A DNA stretch of 64,000 bases, taken from contig CAIQWJ010000028.1 in the NCBI GenBank assembly GCA_903875575.1, forward strand, positions 1 through 64,000, written 5' to 3'. This document shows, piece after piece, positions 17,994 to 26,383 of the stretch; position 1 is the first letter of the stretch; every line of letters begins with the position of its first letter. Position numbers and translations under genes: made by a program. Source of the DNA: an uncultured Acidobacteriia bacterium (GTDB lineage: Bacteria; Acidobacteriota; Terriglobia; Bryobacterales; Bryobacteraceae). The notes under the pieces are model-generated. The model was not told the DNA's origin and did not search any database. It saw only the letters and a program-made list of their open reading frames with translations.

Positions 17994-18116
17994 TCACTCA
18001 AATTCAAGAAGTCGTTCCTCAAAGGCCGATGCAAACAAGTCGTCAACAGAGATATTTTCGGACGCCGCTACTTCTGCAGCGCGGCGATACAACTCTTCGG
18101 GGATGTTTATCGTCAT
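17994..18116 (-). CDS. Tiny ribbon-helix-helix-like protein
   Basis: A 40-residue ORF beginning MTINIPEELYRRAAEVAASE and continuing ISVDDLFASAFEERLLEF. The beta-strand then two helices resemble CopG/Arc-type antitoxins. It overlaps the preceding small ORF in an ATGA junction, so the two are probably cotranslated. No toxin of a known family follows before 17892. Length makes this a tentative call. Confidence 0.5.
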   Translation of the reverse strand: MTINIPEELYRRAAEVAASENISVDDLFASAFEERLLEFE

Positions 18117-18274
18117 GCCCAAGGCTGGTCGCAGCAGTCCAGTTCCGCGATCAGTCGCGCCATGACTTCCTCGCCATCGACACTTATTCCCGCATTCAGA
18201 GATGCCAGCCGTTCGGCAAGGGCCTCGTGGAATCTCGACATTAGTTCGATCTCGCCCGACGCTTCGGTGGTCAT
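18113..18274 (-). CDS. Small hypothetical protein upstream of RHH-like ORF
   Basis: A 53-residue acidic ORF (MTTEASGEIELMSRFHEALA, then RLASLNAGISVDGEEVMARL, ending DQPWA). Its helical pattern looks like a small TA component or an RHH partner, but no family is recognised. The ATGA overlap with the downstream ORF is the main evidence for coding. Confidence 0.45.
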   Translation of the reverse strand: MTTEASGEIELMSRFHEALAERLASLNAGISVDGEEVMARLIAELDCCDQPWA

Positions 18275-18422
18275 GAGATTCCTGCGTCAGGATTAGCAGG
18301 ATTCCAGCAGGGTAACGGGTGAGCGGCTCGTTCGTAACTCGAGTTCACACCGAAGGGCACAGGGTTTGGGGCAGCAATCATGTAAACTTCGTTTCGTGCG
18401 ATCCTTCACGACGCAAGTCGTT

Positions 18423-19175
18423 ATGTGCGGCATCAGAGGAGTGATTCTGGTTCTTTGCGCGCTGAGCTTGCTCACGGCGCAAGTCAGGACCGGGGTGTCA
18501 GCGCCGCCACGAACGATAGTCTCTGTTCCATTTGTAGGATGCGATTCCGATGGCCAGGGCGGGCCGCTGGAACGACCAGAGGGCACACGTCAGAACGTCG
18601 CTGTCGATACCAAAGCAGCCAGTCGACTCGCTTTTTATAAGGCGGAAGCTGGACTGGGTGTTCTTGCTCCGCGAGGTTGGTATTGCTTTGGCGTTTATGG
18701 TTCGGGTGGTGCCGGCATTTATGTCAGTCCGCGCCCGATTGACAGATCAGTTGTGTTCTCGCAGAACTGGCCGGACGCCAGGGGACCGATCATCAGATTG
18801 GAGCGTCACGACGGAGAGACAAGCGGCAGATTTGGTGTGGCCGAAATCGTAGCGCGGGTTTTTCCCGCTCACAAGGCGTTTGTTGACGGCGTGCGAACTC
18901 TGTTTGAGCAGCCGGAAGCCAGGTATCCTTCCGGTCCTTATCCGGCGGACAAGTTGCGCTACAAGAGTAACGAAGTCGTCGAATACCAAACGCCTGCGAA
19001 AACTGAGGGAATGGGGACAGGCTTCCCGTTGAAACCAGCGGAGCTTCCCGTCAGGGGAGTGGCTATTTTCGTTGAACAAGATCCGTCTGCCGGAGGACCA
19101 AACGCTATCCTCATTATCTGTCCGGCTTCCCGCCGATCTGGCGGCACTGTCGTCGAGTATCGTTCGCCAGGCTGA
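18423..19175 (+). CDS. Hypothetical exported protein
   Basis: A 250-residue protein whose ATG 18423 gives a plausible signal peptide (CGIRGVILVLCALSLLTAQ); in-frame codons further upstream add a non-hydrophobic leader. The mature part includes YKAEAGLGVLAPRGWYCFGV and SGGAGIYVSPRPID and appears to be a beta-rich extracytoplasmic domain. No family is recognised. It is the only rightward gene in a leftward stretch. Confidence 0.55.
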   Translation: MCGIRGVILVLCALSLLTAQVRTGVSAPPRTIVSVPFVGCDSDGQGGPLERPEGTRQNVAVDTKAASRLAFYKAEAGLGVLAPRGWYCFGVYGSGGAGIYVSPRPIDRSVVFSQNWPDARGPIIRLERHDGETSGRFGVAEIVARVFPAHKAFVDGVRTLFEQPEARYPSGPYPADKLRYKSNEVVEYQTPAKTEGMGTGFPLKPAELPVRGVAIFVEQDPSAGGPNAILIICPASRRSGGTVVEYRSPG

Positions 19176-19216
19176 GCGCGATGCATCCGTCAGTTCGCGG
19201 CATTGAAAGTGCCAGC

Positions 19217-19843
19217 CTACTGCAGCCGGTCGCTTTTCCCGCGATTACATGGCACGCACAGCGCCTGAAGATTCGCCATGTCATTGGAGCCGCCGCGACT
19301 CACAGGGATGATGTGGTCCACCTCCAGAGGCACACCTGATGCATGGCAGATTCGGCACTGGTAGAGGTCGCGCTGGAAGACGCGAAAACGTTTGCTGACC
19401 GAGACCGGCGTTCTCAAATCGCGAGCGATCCGTGCGCCGGAAGTTGACTCGACGTTGCCGAGGCGACTGGCGAGCAACAGAGCTACCTTCCAGGAGCCGA
19501 ATCGATTGCCGTAGGTCCACCACGGCACGTCGATACCGTAGGCCTTGAGGTCTGCCATAACGGGGCTGCGGCCGTGGTCGCGCTCGGTGCGGACCCAGAG
19601 ATCAGAGAGGATCTTCAGCAACTCGGAGTCCGGGCGATTGCGCGACGGCTTGAGGCCCGCGGCGAGGAGCGCGCCGTTCAGCGAGCCGAATTTCCGGTAA
19701 ACGCGGTCGGCACTTACGCGTCCGTGGCGGTTGATCTCGGTCGTGGAAAGGGACCGCTTTCCCAGAAGGCGGGCGATACGCCGGAGTTCATTGGCGATGG
19801 AGGCGCAGTCGTAGGATTCGAGGAAGTCGATTTCGTGCGGCAT
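19217..19843 (-). CDS. HNH endonuclease with homing-associated repeats
   Basis: A 208-residue protein from ATG 19843. The N-terminal part has two repeats of the kind found beside HNH nucleases (YRKFGSLNGALLAAGLKPSR, then WTYGNRFGSWKVALLLASRL). The C-terminal HNH domain has CRICHASGVPLEVDHIIPVS, then NDMANLQALCVPCNRGKSD, with paired Cys zinc ligands and the DH metal site. It may be a free-standing homing or defence nuclease; no inteins or introns are visible next to it. It lies in the TA-rich accessory stretch. Confidence 0.85.
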   Translation of the reverse strand: MPHEIDFLESYDCASIANELRRIARLLGKRSLSTTEINRHGRVSADRVYRKFGSLNGALLAAGLKPSRNRPDSELLKILSDLWVRTERDHGRSPVMADLKAYGIDVPWWTYGNRFGSWKVALLLASRLGNVESTSGARIARDLRTPVSVSKRFRVFQRDLYQCRICHASGVPLEVDHIIPVSRGGSNDMANLQALCVPCNRGKSDRLQ

Positions 19844-20078
19844 CAGCGGGGACTCCCGGTGTGCGGTCCCGCAGTGCCGAACTCCCCAGTGGAGGCCATT
19901 GGCCAGTTGATCGAATTCCCTTTCATCCCTCTCGCTCCCTGCCCGCAGAATAACCGGCAGAAAGTGGGAGGTAGGGGCCCGAACCCGGTAGGGGATTGAA
20001 AAGAAACGAGCGATTTTTTGAAAATCGACGTGAACGTGCCGCGGTTCTATGCCAGCGGCACCGGCAGCGGGATTCCTG

Positions 20079-20482
20079 TCAGCGGATGAATCTGATCTGA
20101 CACAGAGACCGAGCCGCAAGGACATCGAACTCATGATGATCGGCCGTCAGGATGACACCTGTATGCGTCCGGTGAGCTCGATGGCAAAGCAATCGGCCAA
20201 TGAAATACGCCGGAGAACGGACTTCAGGATTCCAGCCGCCCGCCAGACATCGGGAGCGAGATTCGCATCCTGGATGACGCCTGCAATCGACAGGTCCGCG
20301 ATGGCTCGGGAGGCATTTTCGAGCCCCGCTGTTCGATGAAAGTCATAGAAGACTTCGCATAGATTCAGGGCATGTGCGTAACAGGTGGATTCCGGGTCGA
20401 AAAGCGCATTGGCAACAACCTCGGCCCCCGGCTCGTCCCGCAGAAACGCGATCATTGCGCTGGCATCGAGGATGAAGATCAC
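20079..20482 (-). pseudogene. VapC-type PIN toxin with C-terminal frameshift
   Basis: GTG 20482 overlaps the antitoxin stop (GTGA). The PIN fold begins FILDASAMIAFLRDEPGAEV with the first catalytic Asp, has Glu in NLCEVFYDF and Asp in SLADCFAIEL, then runs to a stop at 20147. In another frame the normal C-terminus appears: GVILTADHHEFDVLAARSL to the stop at 20079. The expected fourth acidic residue (TADHHEFD) is therefore out of frame. The total length is one base short of a whole number of codons, so a loss of 1 (or 4) nt near 20150-20165 is the simplest cause. Confidence 0.8.
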
Positions 20483-20709
20483 GACTGCGATTCCAGCTCA
20501 AGGTCTTCCATTTTCCTGCGCATGAACGACTCGCTGGTAGTCGGGACATGCCGGTACTTGCCTCTAATGGAATTGACCAGCTGCTTCCGGTCCGGTTGGC
20601 CAGAGTCGCTCGGGGCGTCCATAGCCGCAAGGACGGACCTCAACTCCTGGAACTGCTCCGGACCAAGGCCTCGGACCGCCTCAACGATAGCTTGCACCTG
20701 TTCTGACAC
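20479..20709 (-). CDS. VapB-like antitoxin
   Basis: About 76 residues from GTG 20709 (SEQVQAIVEAVRGLGPEQFQ, then RKQLVNSIRGKYRHVPTTSE). It overlaps the VapC start in a GTGA junction. The C-terminal KYRHVPTTSESFMRRK is like other VapC-binding tails. No AbrB or RHH domain is evident, so the DNA-binding class is uncertain, and an earlier in-frame start is possible. Confidence 0.65.
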   Translation of the reverse strand: MSEQVQAIVEAVRGLGPEQFQELRSVLAAMDAPSDSGQPDRKQLVNSIRGKYRHVPTTSESFMRRKMEDLELESQS

Positions 20710-20780
20710 GGCAAATGAACCCTGTTTGTATCTTACAGCATCATTAAAGGCAATTTCCGATGCCTGGCGGACAGCCAATC

Positions 20781-21605
20781 TCAGTTCTCCGTGGGCGTGC
20801 GGTCCACGTGGTCGATCACGACGACATCCGCCAACGCCTTTCGCGCTACGAGTCGCAGACCGAGTTGCTCCTGAATCGCAGTGAAGATGGACGGGGCAGA
20901 TTCCTTCTTCTTCGCAGTGGAATCTCCCGGCTTTGTCTTCGCCGGCTTGTCGGAAACCACTTCCCCTGCCCCGGGGGTCCAGTCCAGCAGGATTCGGTAT
21001 TCGCCGGAAATCCCGGTATTGTCGACGACCGGCCTCCCCAACTGACGAGCCAGTGCGTCCGTCAGCCAGGTCATCGTGGCACGCGACGAAATGATGCGTC
21101 CCGGTTTCGACTTGTTTTTGTTCGCGGCTTTGGCCGCGGCGGCGGAGTTGTCCGCGTCCGCCGCACTTCTGAGTTTCGGGCCGCCCTTCGCCGGCAACAA
21201 CGCATCGACCGAGAGTAGCCGCTGCTCGCGATGGAATGTCAGGTGAAACCGCTCCCGCAGCAGTGCCAAACACATCAGACGAGTCTGGTCGGTACCGGTT
21301 TCAGAGGGGGCCTTGGCCTCCACCAGAAAAGTATCCGCATCGAGCCAGGGTGGCCCGGCAATCTGGTGGCCGCGAACGTCCAGCGCGACCTCGATCAACC
21401 CTTTTAAGGAATCCTGAGTCGTCAGCCGTCCGCCCACAAGATCCAGCGAAGGCTCGCCAACCCGGAACCGAGCCTTGCTGTGCGGCACCTGCCGAATCGA
21501 CGCGACTTCGAACTCCGGTGCCGGTTGTGCAGCCAACAGACCGGCAGCCACCAACGCTGTTGCCAGACCATGCGCACCGATTCGCCCTTGCCACCCCAAA
21601 TTCAC
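20781..21605 (-). CDS. TIGR03435-type soil-associated exported protein
   Basis: A 274-residue exported protein with signal segment LATALVAAGLLAAQ then PEFEVASIRQ. The family hallmarks follow: GRLTTQDSLKGLIEVALDVR, HQIAGPPWLDADTFLVEAKA, and LALLRERFHLTFHREQR. The C-terminus has IFTAIQEQLGLRLVARKALA, then VVIDHVDRTPTEN. This family is expanded in Solibacter-like soil Acidobacteriota and has no known function. It is often encoded beside regulators of the BlaR/BlaI kind; none is adjacent here. Confidence 0.9.
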   Translation of the reverse strand: MNLGWQGRIGAHGLATALVAAGLLAAQPAPEFEVASIRQVPHSKARFRVGEPSLDLVGGRLTTQDSLKGLIEVALDVRGHQIAGPPWLDADTFLVEAKAPSETGTDQTRLMCLALLRERFHLTFHREQRLLSVDALLPAKGGPKLRSAADADNSAAAAKAANKNKSKPGRIISSRATMTWLTDALARQLGRPVVDNTGISGEYRILLDWTPGAGEVVSDKPAKTKPGDSTAKKKESAPSIFTAIQEQLGLRLVARKALADVVVIDHVDRTPTEN

Positions 21606-21696
21606 CGCTTCATCCTAACAAAATCCTGATTCCACAGGTAGCAAACAGCTTCGCCTTCCAGCCCCCGCCGCATGGTATAACTTTTTTCGATCAGGC

Positions 21697-21715
21697 AAAT
21701 CTATTTTATAGATTT
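21697..21715. promoter_or_regulatory. AT-rich palindrome upstream of amtB
   Basis: AAATCTAT-TTT-ATAGATTT is a perfect 8+3+8 inverted repeat in the spacer between the TIGR03435 gene and amtB, 71 nt before the amtB start. It may be an operator; no sigma-54 -24/-12 element was found near it. Confidence 0.4.
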
Positions 21716-21785
21716 AGCGGAAGGCCAAACGTGAAGGAATAATGGTTGTTGCCGTCGAATAACCTCCACGTCTGAGGAAGAACCC

Positions 21786-23135
21786 ATGCAGATTCCCTAC
21801 GCGTTGCTGCTCCAGGCAGCAACGGACTTGCCAGCGCGCATTACAGCGCTGGAGGCTGCGGCCAAAAGCGCGCAGTCGGCAGGCGATAACGCCTGGATGA
21901 TGACCAGTGCCGCGCTGGTGCTGCTGATGACCGGCCCTGGGCTGGCCCTGTTTTACGGGGGTCTGGTCCGACGCAAAAATGTGCTGTCCACCATGATGCA
22001 CAGTTTCGTCATGATGGCGCTGGTGACTGTCATTTGGGCCCTGGTTGGCTACAGCCTGGTTTTCAGTGAAGGTTCGCCGTTTATCGGCGGGCTGAAGTAT
22101 TTGTTTCTGAACGGCGTGGGGAAAGAGCCGAATGCGGACTATGCGGGCACGATACCGCAGGGCACTTTCATGATTTACCAGATGATGTTCGCGGTGATCA
22201 CCCCCGCGCTCATCTCCGGCGCGTATGCGGAGCGGATGAAGTTCAGCGCCATGGCGATGTTCACGACGCTGTGGATTTTTATCGTGTACTTCCCCATGGC
22301 GCATATGGTCTGGGGCAAGGGTGGATTGTTAAACGCCTATCTGGGTGGAGCGGTGCCGACGTTGGATTTCGCGGGCGGCACGGTGGTTCACATTACCTCC
22401 GGCGTTTCGGCTCTGGTGTGCGCGCTGTATCTGGGGCGAAGGAAGGGTTATCCCTCGGAGCCGATCAAGCCGCACAGTATGGTGCTGAGTGTGATTGGCG
22501 CCTGTCTGCTGTGGGTGGGCTGGTTCGGTTTCAACGCCGGCAGCGCGTTGGCTGCCTCCGGGCTGGCTACGAGCGCGTTTGTCGCCACACATCTGGCGGC
22601 GGCCGCTGCGGCGCTGGGCTGGATGGCGGCGGAATGGATGCATAGCGGTAAGCCCAGCATGCTGGGTGGAATTTCGGGTTGCGTGGCGGGTCTTGTCGCC
22701 ATTACACCGGCTTCCGGTTTCGTGATGCCGATGCCGGCTTTGGCGATTGGACTGATGGCAGGGGTGTTTTGCTTCTGGATGGTCACGACGGTCAAGAACA
22801 TGTTTAAATACGACGACACACTCGACGCCTTCGGCGTTCACGGAGCGGGCGGAACGCTGGGCGCTCTGTTGACGGGCGTGTTCGCGACCAATGCCATTAA
22901 CGATTCGCCGATCAACGGCAAAGTGATTCCGCTGGGCCTTGTGGACGGCCATGCGGGGCAGATCCTGAATCAGGCGATCGGCGTGGCAATCGCCATCGCT
23001 CTCGCCGCCGCAGGTACATTCATTATCCTGAAAGTGTGCGATCTGGTGATTGGCGTGAGGGTAAATGCGGAAGACGAAGAGCAGGGACTCGATCTCAGCC
23101 AGCACGGAGAAGAAGGATACATTCTTGAAGCCTGA
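21786..23135 (+). CDS. amtB: Ammonium transporter AmtB
   Basis: A 449-residue Amt/Rh channel with about 11 membrane segments. Typical motifs are GPGLALFYGGLVRRKNVLST, YAERMKFSAMAMFTTLWIF, and DFAGGTVVHITSGVSALV with a likely pore His. FGVHGAGGTLGALLTGVF is also present. A GAGGA Shine-Dalgarno precedes the ATG. It is followed by a PII gene and glnD, so uptake and sensing are encoded together. PII is expected to plug the channel when nitrogen is plentiful. Confidence 0.96.
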   Translation: MQIPYALLLQAATDLPARITALEAAAKSAQSAGDNAWMMTSAALVLLMTGPGLALFYGGLVRRKNVLSTMMHSFVMMALVTVIWALVGYSLVFSEGSPFIGGLKYLFLNGVGKEPNADYAGTIPQGTFMIYQMMFAVITPALISGAYAERMKFSAMAMFTTLWIFIVYFPMAHMVWGKGGLLNAYLGGAVPTLDFAGGTVVHITSGVSALVCALYLGRRKGYPSEPIKPHSMVLSVIGACLLWVGWFGFNAGSALAASGLATSAFVATHLAAAAAALGWMAAEWMHSGKPSMLGGISGCVAGLVAITPASGFVMPMPALAIGLMAGVFCFWMVTTVKNMFKYDDTLDAFGVHGAGGTLGALLTGVFATNAINDSPINGKVIPLGLVDGHAGQILNQAIGVAIAIALAAAGTFIILKVCDLVIGVRVNAEDEEQGLDLSQHGEEGYILEA

Positions 23136-23176
23136 TGATGGCAGCGGCTCACAGGCAGTAACAAGAGAGATCTGAA

Positions 23177-23515
23177 ATGAAAAAAATCGAAGCGATTATA
23201 CAGCCGTTCAAGCTCGAAGAAGTAAAAGAAGCGCTGAAGAACATCGGCATTGATGGCATGACCATCAGCGAAGTTCGCGGCCACGGCCGACAGAAGGGCC
23301 ACAAGGAGGTATACCGCGGTCAGGAGTACAACGTCGACCTGTTACCGAAGGTTCGGTTCGATCTGGTGGTTGCCAACGAACGACTCGACGAGGTGGTGGA
23401 TGCCATCACGTCGGCGGCGCGCACAGGCAAAATCGGAGACGGCAAGATCTTTGTGTACGAGGTGGCCGAGGCGATTCGTATTCGCAACGGCGACCGGGGC
23501 GACTCCGCGGTCTAA
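23177..23515 (+). CDS. glnB: Nitrogen regulatory protein PII
   Basis: A 112-residue PII signal protein. MKKIEAIIQPFKLEEVKEAL opens it. The T-loop has GQEY with Tyr51 in the exact position for uridylylation, and the C-terminus has RTGKIGDGKIFVYEVAEAIR. It binds 2-oxoglutarate and ATP/ADP. Adjacency to amtB suggests the GlnK paralogue, but sequence alone does not separate GlnB from GlnK. The gap to glnD is only 6 nt. Confidence 0.95.
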   Translation: MKKIEAIIQPFKLEEVKEALKNIGIDGMTISEVRGHGRQKGHKEVYRGQEYNVDLLPKVRFDLVVANERLDEVVDAITSAARTGKIGDGKIFVYEVAEAIRIRNGDRGDSAV

Positions 23516-23521
23516 GCGCCA

Positions 23522-25903
23522 GTGACGGAACAGGACATTCGGGAGCGGTTTTTCGAGACGCGTGACGCGGCGGCCATGCTCGCCGCAAGAACCGCGCTCG
23601 TGGATAAGCTGGTGCGCGACCGGTGGGCGGAGATGCCACGGGACGTAACGCTGGCCGCGGTGGGCGGGTATGGCCGGGCAGAACTTTTTCCCTGCTCCGA
23701 TATCGATCTTCTTATACTCACGCGCGACGAGCCTTCGCAGAGAGCCATCAAAGAGCCACTGTCGCTGCTTTTGCGCGATCTTTGGGACATGGGCCTGCGG
23801 GTCAGCCAGTCCGTGCACACTCCGCTCGATTGCAACCGGATCGACAACACCAACGCGGAGCTCACGGTCAGCCTGTTGGACCGTCGCTATCTGGCCGGCG
23901 ACGAGAGTCTGTTCAAACTCATCAAAGATCCGCGTCCGGAATTGGGTAAAGACATCGCCCGGCTGACGAAAGAACGCCATCTCGAATACCAGAACACCAT
24001 TTATCACCTGGAGCCGAACGTAAAGGACGCCCCCGGCGGTCTGCGGGATATGCAGGTGCTGCGCTGGCTGGCGAAGCTGGGAGCCGGGGACGAGACGAGT
24101 CCGCCCGATACCGCGGTGCTTTTTGAGATTCGCTGCTTTCTGCATTATCTGGCGGGACGCGACGACAACCGGTTTACGTTTGAGCGGCAGGATGAGATTA
24201 CAAAGCTCATCGGGGCAGCCTCCGTGGAAGACCTGATGCGGCGCTATTACCGCGCGGTGCGTGGCATTGCGCGGCTGGCGAACCGCCGACTGGATCGGTT
24301 CGAAGCGAAGGGCAGTTCGCTGTTCGCGCAGTTCCGCGACAAGACATCCAGGCTTTCCAACGCCGATTTTTCCATCGTCCGCGGCGAACTGTTCCTGAAG
24401 AGTTCGAATGTGGTGGAGACAGACCCCGCGATCGTAATTCGGCTGTTTGAATTCCTGGCCACTCATGGCATCCCGCTGGCCGGAAACACAATGGAGAGGC
24501 TGGAGAATTCCGCGGAGACCTTCGGGAAGTGGGCGCAGCAGCAGCCGAAACTACTGGCAGCGTTCCGGCACGCGCTGGCGCAGCCACACGCCTCCGGCGC
24601 GCTGCGGGCCATCCACGAATGCCGTCTGCTGGAAGCTGTTTTCCCCGAATTGCTGGAGATGGAAGCGCTGGTCATTCGCGATTTCTATCACCGCTACACG
24701 GTGGACGAACACACGCTGGTGGCCATTACCAACGTTCTGAACCTGCGCGGCATGGCGGGCGACCCGTTTGCGGAACTCGCGGCGGAGACGCAGGATCTGG
24801 ACCTGCTGGCCATTGCGCTGCTGTTCCATGACGTGGGCAAGGGCACACCGGATGAAAGTCACGTCATTGTTTCGGTGCGAATTGCCGAGCCGGCCCTGCG
24901 GCGCGTGGGTATCAGCGACCGGGCGTGGGAGATTGTGAAATTCCTCATCGCCGCGCATCTGGAGCTTTCCGCCGCCATGAGCGGACGCGACCTCTCGGAT
25001 CCGGAGATCGTACGGGATCTTGCGGCACGCGTGGGCACGGTGGAGCGACTCCGACTTCTTACGCTGCTGACCTGGGCCGATATCAGCGCCGTAAATCCCA
25101 CGGCGATGACGCCCTGGCGGCGACAGTTGTTGTGGAAACTGCATATGCTGCTGAACGCCGAACTGACGCGCGAACTCAGTGCACGCGTGGCACCGCCGGA
25201 AGACGTGGGAACACCCGAAATGCGGGCCTTCCTGGCAGGGCTGCCGCCGCGTTATCTGCGGATTCATAACCAGGCCGAGATGCAGGAACACCTGCGGCTC
25301 AGCCACAGCGGTGGCGAGAAAGGCATTGCGGTCTCTCTGGTGCGAACCGAAGTCTGGACATTGAATGTGGTGGCGGACGATCGCCCGTTCCTGTTCGCAT
25401 CGGCGGCCGCCGGCATTTCCAGCTTCGGCCTGAACATCCTGAAGGCGGAGGCTTTTTCCAACGCTCAGGGTAAGGTCATCGACACGTTTGCATTTGCAGA
25501 CGAGCATCGCAGTCTCGACCTGAATCCCGAAGAAGTGCAGAACGTGGTGAAGACCGTCATCAAGGCAGTCCGCGGCGAAGTCTCCATGGAGCAACTGCTG
25601 CAGCGCCGCCCCAAAGTGAAGCCGGATGCGCGCGTGCTGGCAAGCGCCAGAGTAGCGTTTAATAACGACGCTTCGCCGAATTCGACGCTGATCGAATTGC
25701 TGACCCAGGACAGGCCGGGGCTGCTTTGCGACCTGGCAACGGTGATTTCGAAGCGCGGCGGCAACATTGAAGTCGTGCTGGTGGATACGGAAGCCAGGAA
25801 GGCGATCGACGTGTTTTACGTCACGAAGAATGGCGCCAAGCTCACCGACGACGAAGCGCGGGATCTGGTGGATGAACTGACCACGGTTGCGATGCCGGCG
25901 TAG
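23522..25903 (+). CDS. glnD: PII uridylyltransferase/uridylyl-removing enzyme GlnD
   Basis: A 793-residue four-domain enzyme that attaches UMP to PII when glutamine is low and removes it when high. The nucleotidyltransferase site GGYGRAELFPCSDIDLLIL lies near residue 48, the HD hydrolase motif LLFHDVGKGTPDESH near 440, and there are two C-terminal ACT domains (EVWTLNVVADDRPFLFA; LIELLTQDRPGLLCDLATVI) that sense glutamine. The start is GTG 23522, directly behind the PII stop. It is slightly shorter than the roughly 890-residue E. coli enzyme but complete. Confidence 0.95.
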   Translation: MTEQDIRERFFETRDAAAMLAARTALVDKLVRDRWAEMPRDVTLAAVGGYGRAELFPCSDIDLLILTRDEPSQRAIKEPLSLLLRDLWDMGLRVSQSVHTPLDCNRIDNTNAELTVSLLDRRYLAGDESLFKLIKDPRPELGKDIARLTKERHLEYQNTIYHLEPNVKDAPGGLRDMQVLRWLAKLGAGDETSPPDTAVLFEIRCFLHYLAGRDDNRFTFERQDEITKLIGAASVEDLMRRYYRAVRGIARLANRRLDRFEAKGSSLFAQFRDKTSRLSNADFSIVRGELFLKSSNVVETDPAIVIRLFEFLATHGIPLAGNTMERLENSAETFGKWAQQQPKLLAAFRHALAQPHASGALRAIHECRLLEAVFPELLEMEALVIRDFYHRYTVDEHTLVAITNVLNLRGMAGDPFAELAAETQDLDLLAIALLFHDVGKGTPDESHVIVSVRIAEPALRRVGISDRAWEIVKFLIAAHLELSAAMSGRDLSDPEIVRDLAARVGTVERLRLLTLLTWADISAVNPTAMTPWRRQLLWKLHMLLNAELTRELSARVAPPEDVGTPEMRAFLAGLPPRYLRIHNQAEMQEHLRLSHSGGEKGIAVSLVRTEVWTLNVVADDRPFLFASAAAGISSFGLNILKAEAFSNAQGKVIDTFAFADEHRSLDLNPEEVQNVVKTVIKAVRGEVSMEQLLQRRPKVKPDARVLASARVAFNNDASPNSTLIELLTQDRPGLLCDLATVISKRGGNIEVVLVDTEARKAIDVFYVTKNGAKLTDDEARDLVDELTTVAMPA

Positions 25904-25959
25904 GCAGGCGACCTGGGCTGTGGCCGCTCCGGGTTCGTGATATTGTAGCTTTCACGCCT

Positions 25960-26382
25960 ATGAAACTTACCCACCTGATTTCCTTTGTTGCGGGATGCCT
26001 GCTCACGCTGGGCGTCTTTTCCGTCAGCCAGTCGCAGGCACAGGCACCGAACCACGTCTATGAGCTCCGGATGTATCACACGAGTCCGGGAAGGCTGGAC
26101 GCCCTGCAGAAGCGCTTCCGCGAACACACGATTTCCATTTTCAATAAGCACGACATGAAGAGCGTCGGTTACTGGGTGCCGCAGGATAAGCCGGATTCCG
26201 AGAATCTGCTGATCTACGTGCTGGAACATCCGAGCCGCGACGCTGCCACGAAGAACTGGGCGGCGTTTAACGCCGATCCGGATTGGGTGAAGGCCAAAGC
26301 CGATTCGGAAAAAGACGGCAAAATCATCGATAAGGTGGATAGCTACTTCATGAATCCGACCGATTATTCTAAGCTGAAGTAG
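25960..26382 (+). CDS. Exported NIPSNAP family protein
   Basis: A 140-residue protein with a signal peptide (LTHLISFVAGCLLTLGVFSV) and a NIPSNAP ferredoxin-like domain: HVYELRMYHTSPGRLDALQK, then RFREHTISIFNKHDMKSVGY. Export of NIPSNAP domains is common in Acidobacteriota. The domain has no settled enzymatic role. It is followed after 1 nt by the DUF1684 gene. Confidence 0.85.
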   Translation: MKLTHLISFVAGCLLTLGVFSVSQSQAQAPNHVYELRMYHTSPGRLDALQKRFREHTISIFNKHDMKSVGYWVPQDKPDSENLLIYVLEHPSRDAATKNWAAFNADPDWVKAKADSEKDGKIIDKVDSYFMNPTDYSKLK

Positions 26383-26383
26383 T

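Noticed and set aside
21661-21785. Sigma-54 promoter for amtB
   Set aside because: No TGGCAC-N5-TTGC element could be found in the spacer.
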